Source of the DNA: Limnephilus marmoratus
Taxonomy: Eukaryota; Arthropoda; Insecta; Trichoptera; Limnephilidae
Length of the DNA stretch: 64,000 nucleotides
Direction of reading: 5' to 3'
Assembly (NCBI GenBank): GCA_917880885.1
Contig: OU862915.1
Span: 33,736,676 to 33,800,675, forward strand
In this document: piece by piece, positions 21,724 to 32,029 of the stretch
Layout of the letters: the number at the start of each line of letters is the position of its first letter
How positions within the stretch are numbered: position 1 is the first letter of the stretch
The notes under the pieces: model-generated
The model's database searches: none
What the model saw: only the letters and a program-made list of their open reading frames with translations
What the model was told of the DNA's origin: nothing
Position numbers and translations under genes: made by a program

Positions 21724-22403
21724 GTACAGTACCTACTTTAAATAATACATACCTCTGCCATATTCTATAATAGTACCTAATACATACTAATAAAAACATC
21801 TTTTTGTCAAAAGATTTTCACAAATTTATACATTTTGTTTATTTTTACAACATTGATTCTATTGCCAAATGGGTCACTGATCAGTTATGCATTCAGGATT
21901 TCTCCCGGATTGCAGTTAGTTTTCAGAAGTGCCTCTAATAATATAATACACATAATAATTATTTGTTGTGCATTTGACTGTGGAGTCAGCAATCATTCGC
22001 CGTAGAGCTTCTTGAAGCACTGCAACGTTGTCGATATTCGAATGGACAGTGATATTTCAGTCCAAAGTTTTTTATGATGAATAGCTGAAACTACCCTCAA
22101 ATAGCAGTTTTATGTCTACACATTGTGCATTGTTCTCAACGATTAATTTATTCATCCAAATTCTTATCCACTTTTAAAAAATTCTAACAGAATTATTTTT
22201 ACATTACTACATTGGTTTTCTAGATAAGAAAGAGTTTTGAAACATGAATCTACTACCCATATAATCGGTAGTTCATGTTTATTCAATTTATTGGAACTGA
22301 CGACACTTATAAACGTGTCTTATCATGTAATACTTTATCATTAAAGAAGGTAAATAATTATTCTAATCCAAGTTATGACCGCTACCTACTGTGTCTTTTT
22401 CTA
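21724..22403. other. Unrecognised sequence (probable mim intron)
   Basis: AT-rich sequence between the I-BAR exon and the mariner insertion. No exon or repeat recognised. Confidence 0.35.
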
Positions 22404-22509
22404 CAGGGTGGCGCAATAGAACGTGCATATTTTAAACATAGGAAAAAATATATATACTATAAGGATAGTTAAAATAAAAGATAGGAATTATAAGGTAATT
22501 AAATGAAGT

Positions 22510-23738
22510 TTATTTTTTAAAAATAACATCGTCTAAATGACCGCCCTCTCTGAAACGGCACTCTTCTAATCGCGAGCGGAGATTAGTAAAAACTTTCTTT
22601 AGTAATGCTGGTGTGATTGCTGCCATTTCATTACGGATACTCTCCTTTAGCTGACTGATGTTTCTCGGATTGTTGACGTAGACTTTGTTTTTGAGGTGTC
22701 CCCACAAGAAAAAGTCAGAAGGCGTTAGATCTGGGCTACGTGGGGGCCATGGGATATCATCTCTTTTAGAAATTAGTCTGGCTGGGAACATCTGTCTCAC
22801 AACCGCCATAGAGTCATTTGATGTGTGACTGGTAGCTCCGTCTTGTTGAAACCAAGTCCTTGAATTCACTATTCTTGATCTGGTAGCTCCGTCTTGTTGA
22901 AAACAAGTCCTTGAGTTCACTATTCTTGATCTGTCTAGTTCTGAAGTCAAAAATCCTTTTAACATCGCAACATAGCGGTCGGTATTCACAGTGACGTTTC
23001 GTCCTCGCGAATCTTCAAAAAAGAAAGGACCAATAATTCCTTTGCTAGAGATTGCTGCCCATGCAGTCACTTTAGGACTATGCAGCGGTTTTTCGTGCTT
23101 GATTTTCGGATTTTCACTGCTCCAATAACGACAATTTTGACGGTTTACGAACCCATTTAAATGAAAATGAGCCTCGTCAGAAAACAGAATATTGTCGAAA
23201 TTGGAAAATCGGTGAAGCATTTCTTCAGCAAACGCCAACCTTGCTCCGAAGTCTTGCTCTTTCAATTCTTGAGTTAATTGAAGTTTATATGGATGCAGTT
23301 TGAGATCCAGGTTCAAAATTCGCTGTAAACTTCGTCGCGACAACTGTAAAGCCGTCGATCTCTTCCGAGTTGACACTTGTGGATTTTCATGTACTGACCG
23401 TTTCACTCTCTCAATATTGTCTTCGTCCTAGATGTTCTTAGACGACCTTTAGCTCGTGGCTTAAACGTTGAACCGGTCTCTTCAAAACGCTTTATCCATA
23501 TTTTAATTAAATTTGCACTCGGGGCTTCGCGAATTGATTGTAATCCATATTCAGTACAATATAGTCGCCTTGTAGAGATGTACGAACGACCGTTCTCGTA
23601 AAACGCGCGAAAGCAAAATGCGCGACGCTTCCCGTCAAACGGACTCATGGCTACTAAAACTGCATGACTACCTCTATCCAATCCTGCTAGGCTCCCCCCG
23701 CCCGCGCGCCAAATACCCCGCAAAAAAAGATGACGCAA
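22510..23738 (-). pseudogene. Mariner transposase, frameshifted and internally duplicated
   Basis: The N-terminal part (23738 down to about 23403) contains the helix-turn-helix region (IREAPSANLIKIWIKRFEET, then a basic GRLRTSRTK stretch). The catalytic part (23406 down to 22510) continues in another frame, so a one-base frameshift lies near 23405-23420. Catalytic motifs are present: SDEAHFHLNG (first Asp), FQQDGATSHTS (second Asp) and SPDLTPSDFFLWGHLK (third Asp). About 41 residues separate the second and third Asp, as in DD41D mariners. A 51-bp in-frame duplication repeats the segment around FQQDGAT. Normal function would be cut-and-paste DNA transposition; this copy should be inactive. Confidence 0.9.
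22831..22932 (-). repeat. Tandem 51-bp duplication within the mariner catalytic core
   Basis: Two consecutive 51-bp units (22831-22881 and 22882-22932) differ at only two positions. The reading frame is kept and 17 residues, including the second catalytic Asp motif, are duplicated. Confidence 0.92.
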
Positions 23739-23777
23739 TATGCACGTTCTATTGCGCCACCCTGTACTTCAGGTGAA

Positions 23778-24399
23778 ATGCAGATCCGGGCACAGTTTGG
23801 AGATTTAATAAAAAGGCACTTTCTAGATGAGAAAAGTGTGGAGAAGCTGAATAAAAATTAAGGCGCGCTCGGCAAAATTGAGGGAGATACAGCCGTTTAA
23901 AGTATAAATAAAATTTCACTTCGTGAACCGATACTACGCCATTTTGTCACTGTTATGTTGATTCAGCTTAATTACATTAAAAGGCAACTATTTGCATTGG
24001 GGGAAGTGGAAAATATTTCATTCTAAATTTCGATTACGTAAAATTAAAATTAGCTTTCGTCTTATGAGATTGTACCCCAGAATCACAAACCATGTTACAC
24101 AAACCTAGCGTAGCCGCTAAACTACTTGAAAACTGGGATGTTTTTCTTGCCTTGACGCGAGTAGGCGTTATAAAGGGGCACTTTCTTTTCTTAGGTTAGT
24201 GACAAAATGGCGGGCGGACTGACGGTATCGGTTCGCGAAGTGAAATTTTACTTAACGTAATTGAAAATTAATTACTTATTCAAAAAAAAATTTATTGCTT
24301 TCTGCACTTTTTTTCACCTTCCAGATTAAAGTTCTCAACTTAAAACGCGGTGAAAATATGTTTTTTTTTGCCAAAAACAACCTGTGCCCGGATCTGCAT
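23778..24399. mobile_element. Foldback MITE
   Basis: ATGCAGATCCGGGCACAG at the left end and its reverse complement, ending at 24399, bound about 620 bp. Inner sequences are also inverted (ACTTCGTGAACCGATA against TATCGGTTCGCGAAGT, and CCATTTTGTCAC against GTGACAAAATGG). No coding sequence. It lies 12 bp beyond the mariner end. No clear target duplication was found. Confidence 0.75.
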
Positions 24400-24514
24400 T
24401 CCTCCCTCTGCTTCATATTGTGATTATTTTATTTCATTGAAATTTATTCAAATTATCTTCTTCTTCTAAGTTAACATTTTCACTGTTGAGAGTATACACA
24501 GATAAATACGTATA

Positions 24515-24640
24515 TCCTTCTCCTTCTCCCATCTCATTACCTTCAGCCTTACTACATTCCCGCTGGCTCCAGACGGTTGGGAGCAGTTGTAACTTGTAAC
24601 TACTCTGCGATATTAACATTAAAAAAATCACCACTTTATT
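24515..24640 (+). mobile_element. SINE-A 3' fragment
   Basis: Diverged match to the SINE-A end (CTCCAGACGG..GGGAGCAGTTG) with an A-rich tail. Confidence 0.55.
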
Positions 24641-24721
24641 ACCAACTAGCAGACCCGGCCACACGTTGCTGTAGCTAACGAAACAACGTCACGCCGTTAC
24701 CCTACCTTTATAACTTATAAC

Positions 24722-25677
24722 TAGGACTCGGATAAATATGTATTAAAAAATTAAAAATATGTACATATAATATGGACTAAAAAATGTAAAATATGGAAAA
24801 AATATGGAGTATAAAATAAGAATATCTTTCTTATTAAACAATATTTATTGTGAAAAATTACTATGCAGTAACAGTTACATTAAAAAAATTATAAAAAGAT
24901 AGCGAAATGTTCAGGTAATTCAAATAAAAAAAATAAGTTTTATTCATCTTCCTCTAAATCTGTCTTATGAAATTGATTGCAGTACACAATCACATGCTTT
25001 TTTAAATTATCGAAATTAAAACTTTGTCGATTTGGTCTAAATATAGCCCTATATTGGCTGAAAGATCTTTCCACGTCACATGATGTAATGGGGGCGTACT
25101 TAAAGACGCCTAGTTCCGAAATTCTGTAAGGCACGTCTGCAGTACCCTCAAAGCTTCCGCTCAGAACTTTATTAAATTGTTTTTAGCGTTGTCAAATCTT
25201 TTATTTTTGTCTAAAATATACTTTACTTGATACGCAAAGGTTGTTTATCCTTAAGCATTTTGAAATTAAACTGATAGGTACCCAGACCAGACAGTACTAG
25301 TAGGTGACTTGAGTACGTAAAAATAAAAAGACACGCAAGCAACAGCGAGAAAGTAGAGGAATAGAATCAAAAATCAAATTACGATGAAATACGCTAGAGA
25401 AATAAAACACACGCGGCCGTGTGGTGGCGAAGATGCAAACACGTAAAATTATATCAATTTTTGTGAACCAACTCATGTTTTATGATGTAAAAATCGAACA
25501 TATGGATGATTGTGATATTTTTTGTAAAATATGGACTTAACCATGAAATATGGAAAAATATGGAAAATAAAAATTAGTTTTTCACAATCTTTTTATGATA
25601 ATCCGGGTAGAGAACACATGCGAGACCGAAAATCGTGCAAATTAAAAATATGTATTTACATATTAATCCGGGCCCTA
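24722..25677 (-). mobile_element. hAT element, internally deleted, 8-bp target-site duplication
   Basis: A 956-bp element with ends TAGGACTCGGATAAATATGTA and, inverted, TAGGGCCCGGATTAATATGT: three mismatches over about 20 bp. CTTATAAC flanks it at 24714-24721 and 25678-25685. It retains a scrap of transposase at 24940-25134. Much shorter than an autonomous hAT. Confidence 0.9.
24940..25134 (-). pseudogene. hAT transposase, C-terminal dimerisation remnant
   Basis: The minus strand reads APITSCDVERSFSQYRAIF, RPNRQSFNFDNLKKHVIVYC, the C-terminal dimerisation-type block of hAT transposases (SCDVERSFS...NLKKH). The rest of the transposase is missing because of the internal deletion. No catalytic residues remain. 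Confidence 0.75.
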
Positions 25678-26022
25678 CTTATAACCAACGCCATCTGTTA
25701 AATCAAATCCACACCCCCGCCATGGAGATATACTAATATCAATGCCGCCCGCATGCCAGCCCGCTGCCCGCTGCCCCTTGCCTGCTTGCCAGCCCGCTCC
25801 CTTTATTTGTATATTTCAACCAATTTACACAAAACCTTGACAAATTATATACTTAAAAACCTTCCTCATGAATCACTCTATCTTTTTATCTTTCTATCTT
25901 TGTGAAAATCCGTTGCGTATAAACGCACATACAGCGGGAGCGACTTCATTTTATACTATGTAAATATGCTTTTTAAGTACCTGCAATAGATATATAAATA
26001 TATGGAGACGTAAAAAGTACAA

Positions 26023-26790
26023 TCAGCACCGCATCATCAGCATACAACAGGCAACATGGTGTTTGAAAGAGAGAGTACGAAAACAGTATGCAATATAGTT
26101 GTGAATGATGAATACTTGGAGCAGGTGGATGAGTTTGTTTATTTGGGAAGTATGTTTACGAGAGATGGGAAGGCTGATAGAGATATTGAAAGAAGGGTGA
26201 ATGCAGGTAACTCTATTAATGGAGGACTGAACGCCGTTGGCAGCAACAAAAAACTGTCCAAAGACGCGAAACTAGCCGTCCATAATGGAGTACTGGTACC
26301 TACCCTGATGTATGGCAGTGAGGCATGGAACTGGCAGAGGAAGGATGAAAGTAGACTGAACGCTGTAGAAATGAGATCCCTGAGGCGTATGTGTGGTAAA
26401 ACCATGTATGATCGTGTGAGAAATGTGGAAATCCGCAAAGAATGCAAGGCTGATGTAAGCGTGATGAGTAAGATCAAGAAAGGAACGCTCCGATGGTTTG
26501 GGCATGTAGAGCGAATGAACGAGGAAAGGAGTGTAAGGAGAATATACGACGCAAATGTGAATGGTAGAAGAAGTCGAGGACGCCCAAGAAAGACATGGCA
26601 CGACCAAGTGAATCAGATACTTGAGTCGGGTCATGTCAAGAGTCAGAATAATAGAAGAGAATGTATGAGACGTTGCATAAATGTAAACGAGGCAAGGAAT
26701 GTGTGCCAAGACCGGGATGTTTGGCGGTCCGTCCTCTCTGCCTACCCCTGCGGGGAAACGGCGTGATGGTTAGTTAGTTAGTTAGTTAGT
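26023..26790 (+). mobile_element. RTE-A LINE copy with inverted 5' piece and 12-bp target-site duplication
   Basis: TAAAAAGTACAA flanks the element at 26011-26022 and 26791-26802. The 3' end is a (GTTA)n tail. The first 35 bp (26023-26057) are in the opposite orientation to the rest: they match the reverse complement of the YADD-coding region in the 54730-56023 copy. This is the twin-priming signature known for LINEs. Confidence 0.92.
26056..26766 (+). pseudogene. RTE-A protein C-terminal half, open frame
   Basis: 236 codons without a stop: MVFERESTKTVCNIVVNDEY, YLGSMFTRDGKADRDIERRV, LMYGSEAWNWQRKDE, RWFGHVERMNEERSV, GRPRKTWHDQVNQIL, ending in YPCGETA. This is the part of an RTE-type reverse transcriptase that follows the catalytic domain. 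The polymerase motifs and endonuclease are absent, so it is a fragment even though the frame is intact. The ATG lies at the inversion joint and is accidental. Confidence 0.88.
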
Positions 26791-26802
26791 TAAAAAGTAC
26801 AA

Positions 26803-27283
26803 CCTTTTACTTACAATTTTTCATATTTTTGTTCTTCGAAAAAATAATCAACCATTTATTAATTTCGTTGATCCATTTTTAATTCCAGTAAAAAAAACTT
26901 CCCGACTCAAAATCAATTGAGCGGACTATTGTACGTGGACTTCTGTACACTGCCTACCCCTGCGGACAAGGTTATGGTTGGTTATTCTTTACCTAATCAA
27001 AACTTAATCTAACCACTAGAGCGACCACGCGAAATAAATAAATTTGCCTCGATTGCTCGAGATTTCCCAGAAGATCATTTACGTTTTTCGCCAACATTAA
27101 AAAAATCATACCTTCGAATTTTAACATGGAGACATGAAAAATTATTACAGTGCTATATATCCAATAAATTTACCTGTATTTTACCTTTGTCTCATATTTG
27201 TAGGATTTATAAAAAAACGTAAAGTTTATAAACGCGCGAATCCTGCGTGTTTGTTACTTTGAAACTGCCGTGAGGGCTACTTA
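26803..27283. other. Unrecognised AT-rich sequence
   Basis: Contains a short echo of the RTE-A 3' end at about 26945-26980 (ACTGCCTACCCCTGCGG). Otherwise unassigned. Confidence 0.35.
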
Positions 27284-27439
27284 GGGGCCATACATTAATT
27301 ACGTGAGCAGTTTTTCTTCCAATCTAGACCCCCCCCTTGGTGAGGTAAATTTGGGCCACTTCGTACATTCTTTTCAGGTAACGTGAGATTTTGCTGGACC
27401 CCACCCCCCTTTTGATCTCACGTAATTAATGTATGCCCC
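27284..27439. mobile_element. 156-bp MITE with 4-bp CTTA duplication
   Basis: Ends GGGGCCATACATTAATTACG and its near-exact inverse at about 27417-27439. CTTA lies at 27280-27283 and 27440-27443. Related in its ends to the MITE at 39245-39526 (GGGCCATCCATAAATTACG). Confidence 0.75.
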
Positions 27440-27454
27440 CTTATCCGAATCAAC

Positions 27455-28151
27455 ATAGAATATTTCGATGATATATCAATTTCTGTATGTTGTCTGTGGT
27501 GTAACCCTAAGTGACCAGCTCAGGTATGCGGGCTCCATCGAAGCCAGAGTAAAGTTAGCCTCCCAAAAACTGGGCGTACTGTACAGGGCCCGCAGATACT
27601 TTAATAGTACACAACTGCTAACTTTGTACAAATCACAAGTACGCCCCACGGTTGAATTTGGCAGCCATCTCTGGTCTGGAGCTCCAAAATACCTGAAAAA
27701 TACCCTCGACTCTGTGCAGAAACGGGCGGTCCGTTTGATAGATTCTCCCATCTTAACAGACGGATTGCAATCTTTAGAGCACAGGCGTCGGGTGGGAATG
27801 CTATCCTTGTTCTACCGGTATTACAATGGAAGATGCTCCGAGGAACTAGCATCATTGATCCCTTCGGCACCGGTGCATAGTCGGGAAACACGCCAAACGC
27901 GTGCCCAACATTTGTACACGGTTGACATTTGTCACATGAGAACAGGTCGTTTCTTCGACTCGTTCTTGTGTTCAACTGTGGAATGATTTGCCGGCCTCTG
28001 TGTTTCCTCCTTTCTACAACATGGGCCTCTTCAAGACCAATGTTCATTCCTTCCTCTCCTCAAAAAGACCCTCCACACAGCATCCCAGATGACATAGGCC
28101 CTGAAGGAAATTATTTTCCTCAGGGCCTCCTGTGTGGAGTTAATGTAAAAA
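27455..28151 (+). pseudogene. Jockey-type LINE (Jockey-1), 3' end
   Basis: From about 27455 the plus strand reads YAGSIEARVKLASQKLGVLY, RARRYFNSTQLLTLYKSQVR, FGSHLWSGAPKYLKNTL, QKRAVRLIDSP and FYRYYNGRCSEELASLIP. This is the post-polymerase region of insect Jockey-clade LINEs. A frame change near 27980 is needed to reach the final LWNDLPASVFPPFYNMGLFK-type tail. After the coding part comes a conserved stem-loop (28069-28139) and an A-run. The reverse transcriptase core is missing (5' truncation). Confidence 0.85.
28069..28139 (+). repeat. 3'-terminal stem-loop of Jockey-1
   Basis: CTCCACACAG at the start pairs with CTGTGTGGAG at the end, and GGCCCTGAAGG pairs with CCTCAGGGCC inside. Repeat B copies keep the same tail, which suggests that it is the site recognised by the Jockey-1 reverse transcriptase. 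Confidence 0.7.
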
Positions 28152-28254
28152 AAAAAATACTTGATAATGAAAGGTGCATATCTATGGAAAAAGGATTTTA
28201 ACCCTAAACAGCTAATCAAAAAAATATTTCATCGTTCTAAAATAGTCTACAAAG

Positions 28255-29110
28255 TTCGGATTTGCGACATCTTTGTTATATAACTTATATAACTCAGTAG
28301 AAACAATAAATGATCTAGGGATTATTTTTAACTCAAAACTTACATTTATTAGCCATGTAACTAATATTATTAATAGAGCAATGAAAATTTTAGGATTTAT
28401 TATTAGAATAACCAAACAATTTTGTAACATTGATACTATTCGCATTTTATACATAACGCTAGTGAGAAGCATTTTAGAATATAACTCTACGATTTGGGCT
28501 CCACATTACAATATCCATATTCAAGCGATTGAAAAAGTCCAGCATGGATTCCTTAGGTATATTAATTTATATTAATTTTAAACTGGACTAATCTCGTAAA
28601 TTTATCAGATCGCAGAAAAATTTGTGATCTTTTAATATTATATAAAATAATTCACTCGGTCTTGGATACCCCTGATTTAATAAAACTAATACGATTTCAT
28701 TGCCCTGGTCGCGCTAACAATAGACTGACTCTACCGTTCTACTATAATAACACACATACATTAACACATTATTACTCACCAATCAGTCGATTACACATTT
28801 TGGGAAATGAATATGCTAACATCGGCGACATTTATTTCTTAAAATTAGCGCAATATAAACATGCACTCAAAATTTTTTTTTCCATAATGTAACTTTATAT
28901 ACGCAATATGGACATGTTGAAATGAAATTATGATATTTCTCATTGTTCTTTTTTGTTATTTTTTGTTGTGATACATAAAATAATTGTATGTTATTTTTAA
29001 GTTTAAAACTACTATTATGTAATGATATTATTTTTCTTACTTTTGTACTCTATTATATGTTTATTTATAAAAGGCAGTATAGCCGTTTATGTATTTAAAA
29101 TAAAAAAAAT
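28255..29110 (+). pseudogene. Jockey/CR1-type LINE (Jockey-2), damaged copy
   Basis: Plus-strand remains: INDLGIIFNSKLTFISHVTN, RAMKILGFIIRITKQFCNID and LVRSILEYNSTIWAPHYNIH. After a deletion and frame change come VLDTPDLIKLIRFHCPGRAN and IDYF-like tail residues (GDIYFLKLAQYKHALKIFF). A better copy of the same family is at 45190-46118. It ends in an A-rich tail near 29100. Confidence 0.82.
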
Positions 29111-29568
29111 AAAATATTGCATAATAGATAAAACATTTCAATAGCTTTGCTTTAAAATGAATGGCTGGCCATGGAAATGTTTTAAATAATTACAATAAAT
29201 GTTTTACGAATGGTAGGAAAATGTGGTCCAATTTTGGACCGCCATCAATCGCAGAAAAATAAAAGTGGTCATTTTTTTTACCATAATCGCTCCAGTGGCT
29301 GTGAGTTAATTTAAAAATACAAAACATTATAATCCGTGTTTATGTTATACAGTAACAGGAACATGGCGCATAATAATTACGTCCAAGTCTGCCTTGGATC
29401 ATGATTACCATAAATAAATGATAAAATGCTCCTGGCATTCCCTGGTACGGCCAACAATACTTCCTGATTTATACAAAATACATTAATTATTGGAAATCTC
29501 TGGGGAGCACGCCACGTTCCAACCGGGGCTATACAGGGTGTAACAGCACGTACACGAAAGATTATCTA
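29111..29568. other. Unrecognised AT-rich sequence
   Basis: No gene or repeat recognised. Confidence 0.35.
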
Positions 29569-30072
29569 TCTATATAAATAAAAATGAATCATCGAAATGT
29601 ATGTACGCGCATAACTTCCGAACGACTGCACCAAATTGGATAATTCTTTTTTTTTGTGTGTTCATTATTGTCGGGACAAGGTTTGTATAAAACTGCTGGA
29701 GAGTTCTGGCATTACGAAATTTGTATAAAAAAAACTGCAATAGGTGTCACGCGAGCTGTTTTAATACTGAATGCACCGGGAATGAATGTATGGAATGTGG
29801 GAGGGGGAGGGGAACTTGAGTAGGGGATTCGCAGGACGGGGGAGGGGAACCAGGGAGATCGGGAAGGGGGTTCATGTGGATGTGGGAAGGGGGGAGTGAA
29901 GTGGGGAGAGGAAAGGTGGGGGAGGGGGAGTGGGAGTGGGAATGTGAGAGGGGAAGGGGACGCGAGAAAGGAAGGAGAGACGGAAGGGAAACGGGACGAA
30001 TGGGAAAGGACACGCAGGGAGAAACAATTTCTTTATTAAATGGCATAGCAACGCATGCCGGGTACCAGCTAG
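29569..30072 (+). mobile_element. Helitron-like element with polypurine body
   Basis: Starts TCTATATAAATAAAAATGAA after an A (29568). Ends with the hairpin GGCATAGCAACGCATGCC, the spacer GGGTACCAG and CTAG (30069-30072), followed by T. TC...CTAG inserted between A and T is the Helitron rule. About 29790-30020 is almost pure G/A. Non-coding; best copy of this family in the window. Confidence 0.75.
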
Positions 30073-30195
30073 TAACTTATAACCCTCGGCCTCGACCATA
30101 ATTTGTCGGAGGGTACAAAATATTTCCGCTGTACAATGAAATAAATAAATGGAACCTTTAAAAATTCCTAAAGTAAAATTAGTAAAGTATTAGTA

Positions 30196-30640
30196 AATTC
30201 CTAACTCTTAAGAGGAAATACTAGCTGCGCTTTTCTATACAAACGTATTCCCCGTTTATCTCTCTGGATTTTGACCCTAGAGCAAAATTTTTTTTTACAT
30301 AATATAGATATTGACCACTAGCGTGTCGGTACGTTTTGTTTTTTTTGATAATTTACTTCTCATAGAAGTTACGACCTTCCAAAAATGAATAAAATTGCCT
30401 AATTTAAACGCCGTCAAAAAACGTTCAGTATACAAACTAAACAATGTATTTTGAAAAAAAGCAAAACGTACCGACATAGAATATTTTCTTTTAATACAGT
30501 TAGTGAAAAAAATTTTTTAAATCCGTCCAGTTTTGGAGAAGAAAAATGGGGAATACAAAACATCGATTTCGAAGATTTTATTTAGGTATTTTCGGCCCGA
30601 CGTGCAGGTGTCCCTTTCGCTCATTTCTCCTGAGGGGGGC
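30196..30640 (-). repeat. Repeat C, copy 2 (inverted)
   Basis: Reverse complement of 9693-10131, including the 23-bp inverted repeat with outer core GTCGGTACGTTTTG. It continues without a break into sequence leading to repeat B at 30862, as at 9491. Confidence 0.82.
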
Positions 30641-30861
30641 CGGGGAACGTGGGTTTTGACAAATACATACATAATGCGAAGTAGTGATGTAAAGAATTTT
30701 ATCGGTAGACTAGTGTTGTCCTTGCCCGAGTAATCGATATTTTTTATTCGTTTTTTTTCTGTTTAGTGACTCATCGCGGTATACCAATACTGACCGAGCT
30801 TTCATACTAAAATTGTGCAAAATTAAATTTTTTTATGTCAAGTACTATAATAAATTTTCAA

Positions 30862-31150
30862 TTTGGGAGGCGTTTTAGGTACCATCGCCCCGGGAACCAT
30901 TTATTGGATAACCAACACCCCCGCCACTTGGTCACCGCAAGTGGTCCTCTATGTTTGGTGACAGAGCCTGGGTTCCCGGGTTCACGGATGAGGTCTGCAT
31001 GGGTTTTGGTGGCGGATAATTTTGTCCACTTACTGCGTGGCGGGCCGGATTGGGAGAAACTGGAAGAGGAAGATCTTTTGATCTCTACAGCTGGACTCTC
31101 CACCATCATTTCATACTTTTACCTACCTTTTCCCTACCCAAAACTTCCTT
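30862..31150 (+). mobile_element. Repeat B, plus copy joined to repeat C
   Basis: Head begins GGGAGGCGTTTTAGGTACC, continues with TTATTGGATAACCAACACC and GGCGGGCCGGATTGGG. Mirror image of the pair at 9140-10131. Confidence 0.72.
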
Positions 31151-31445
31151 TCCTTCTGTAACAGACGTATCAAGCCTTTACAAGACTGTAAAATAGAAGC
31201 ACCGGTTTTGTGCACGCCTTCCACTAGCTCACGCTGATGATGGTGATTGTAGTAGGCTGGCCTCCCTACATCCAGTGGTATGGCCCTGGATGCGCCTCGT
31301 TTCTGCCTGAGCGGTGCCTTGCAGTGTCCAGAGTCAGGGCCGACTGCAGCGGTAGGCACCGGGTTCTCGTTCAGGCAGAACTTCGGCAGGAGGCAGCAGC
31401 TGGCGGCAGGTCGCAGACTTCCAGAGGTAGGTGTCTGGACCACTT

Positions 31446-31706
31446 GTAGAGTAAATAAAAGACTTGTTTGAATGATGAAAAATAACTGATTTATTACCCA
31501 AAAAATCACGCTTTTTATACCCGTTTTCGTGTGAAAAAACGGTCACGTGGTACAATTTTAGAGTGGGGGATTTTACCTATCCCGTTTTGCATATAAGGGG
31601 CGGTTTTCTGTTGCCGCTGGTTTTGCCGACCATTTCCTTGAAAGTGGTCGATTAAAATTAGGTTTTTACAATAATTATACAGGTCAGGTTAATGTATTTA
31701 CAATGT
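31446..31706 (-). mobile_element. Possible solo or partial LTR
   Basis: On the minus strand a segment starting with TG has a TATAAAA box (near 31513-31519), an AATAAA-like signal about 20 bp later and a pyrimidine-rich end at CTCTACA. The downstream 31151-31445 is GC-rich. This fits an LTR promoter/polyadenylation unit, but no second LTR, primer-binding site or gag/pol sequence was identified, so it is only a suggestion. Confidence 0.28.
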
Positions 31707-32029
31707 TTTCCTTAAAACTACAGTGTTTCTACGGATGTTCTACATTCGTAGATTTTTTGTTTGATGAGTTTGGGTTGATTTTAAGGAAGTTTGACTTTTT
31801 GTCGGTAGGTATTTGTTATTTAACAAAGTGTTTGAATAGTTACAAAGAAGTTAATATTTTTCCCAGGTCCCCCGTAAGCTTGGCTATCGAAACCTTTTGG
31901 TTCCGTCGCTTTACGAGGTCCTGGGATTTTTAAAATGGAGAAAAAGTGAAATGATGCTAAAGTCTCGAAAATCTGCTCAAGTGCTGATAGCGCTGGCAGT
32001 TTAAGAGTTGCAATGTTTATTTATGGCTC

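Larger units (their letters stand above)
22404..23764 (-). mobile_element. Mariner-type transposon, complete ends
   Basis: A 1361-bp element bounded by perfect 28-bp terminal inverted repeats beginning CAGGGTGGCGCAATAGAACG (22404-22431 and 23737-23764). The dinucleotide TA flanks it on both sides (22402-22403 and 23765-23766), the normal Tc1/mariner target duplication. The transposase is encoded on the minus strand but carries a frameshift and an internal duplication. Identical inverted repeats argue for a fairly recent insertion. Confidence 0.95.
24646..25966 (-). mobile_element. Helitron-like element interrupted by a hAT
   Basis: The minus-strand 3' end is CTAG (24649-24646) followed by T. 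The hairpin GCTACAGCAACGTGTGGC lies just inside the GGGTCTG spacer, as in the plus copy ending at 37906. The other end is near 25966 (ATAGTATAAAATGAAGTCGC on the minus strand), also shared with 37616. A hAT element splits it at 24722-25677. Non-coding. Confidence 0.7.

Noticed and set aside
26139..26709. Long minus-strand frames across the RTE-A copy
   Set aside because: Antisense shadows of the LINE coding region; the same happens at each RTE-A copy.
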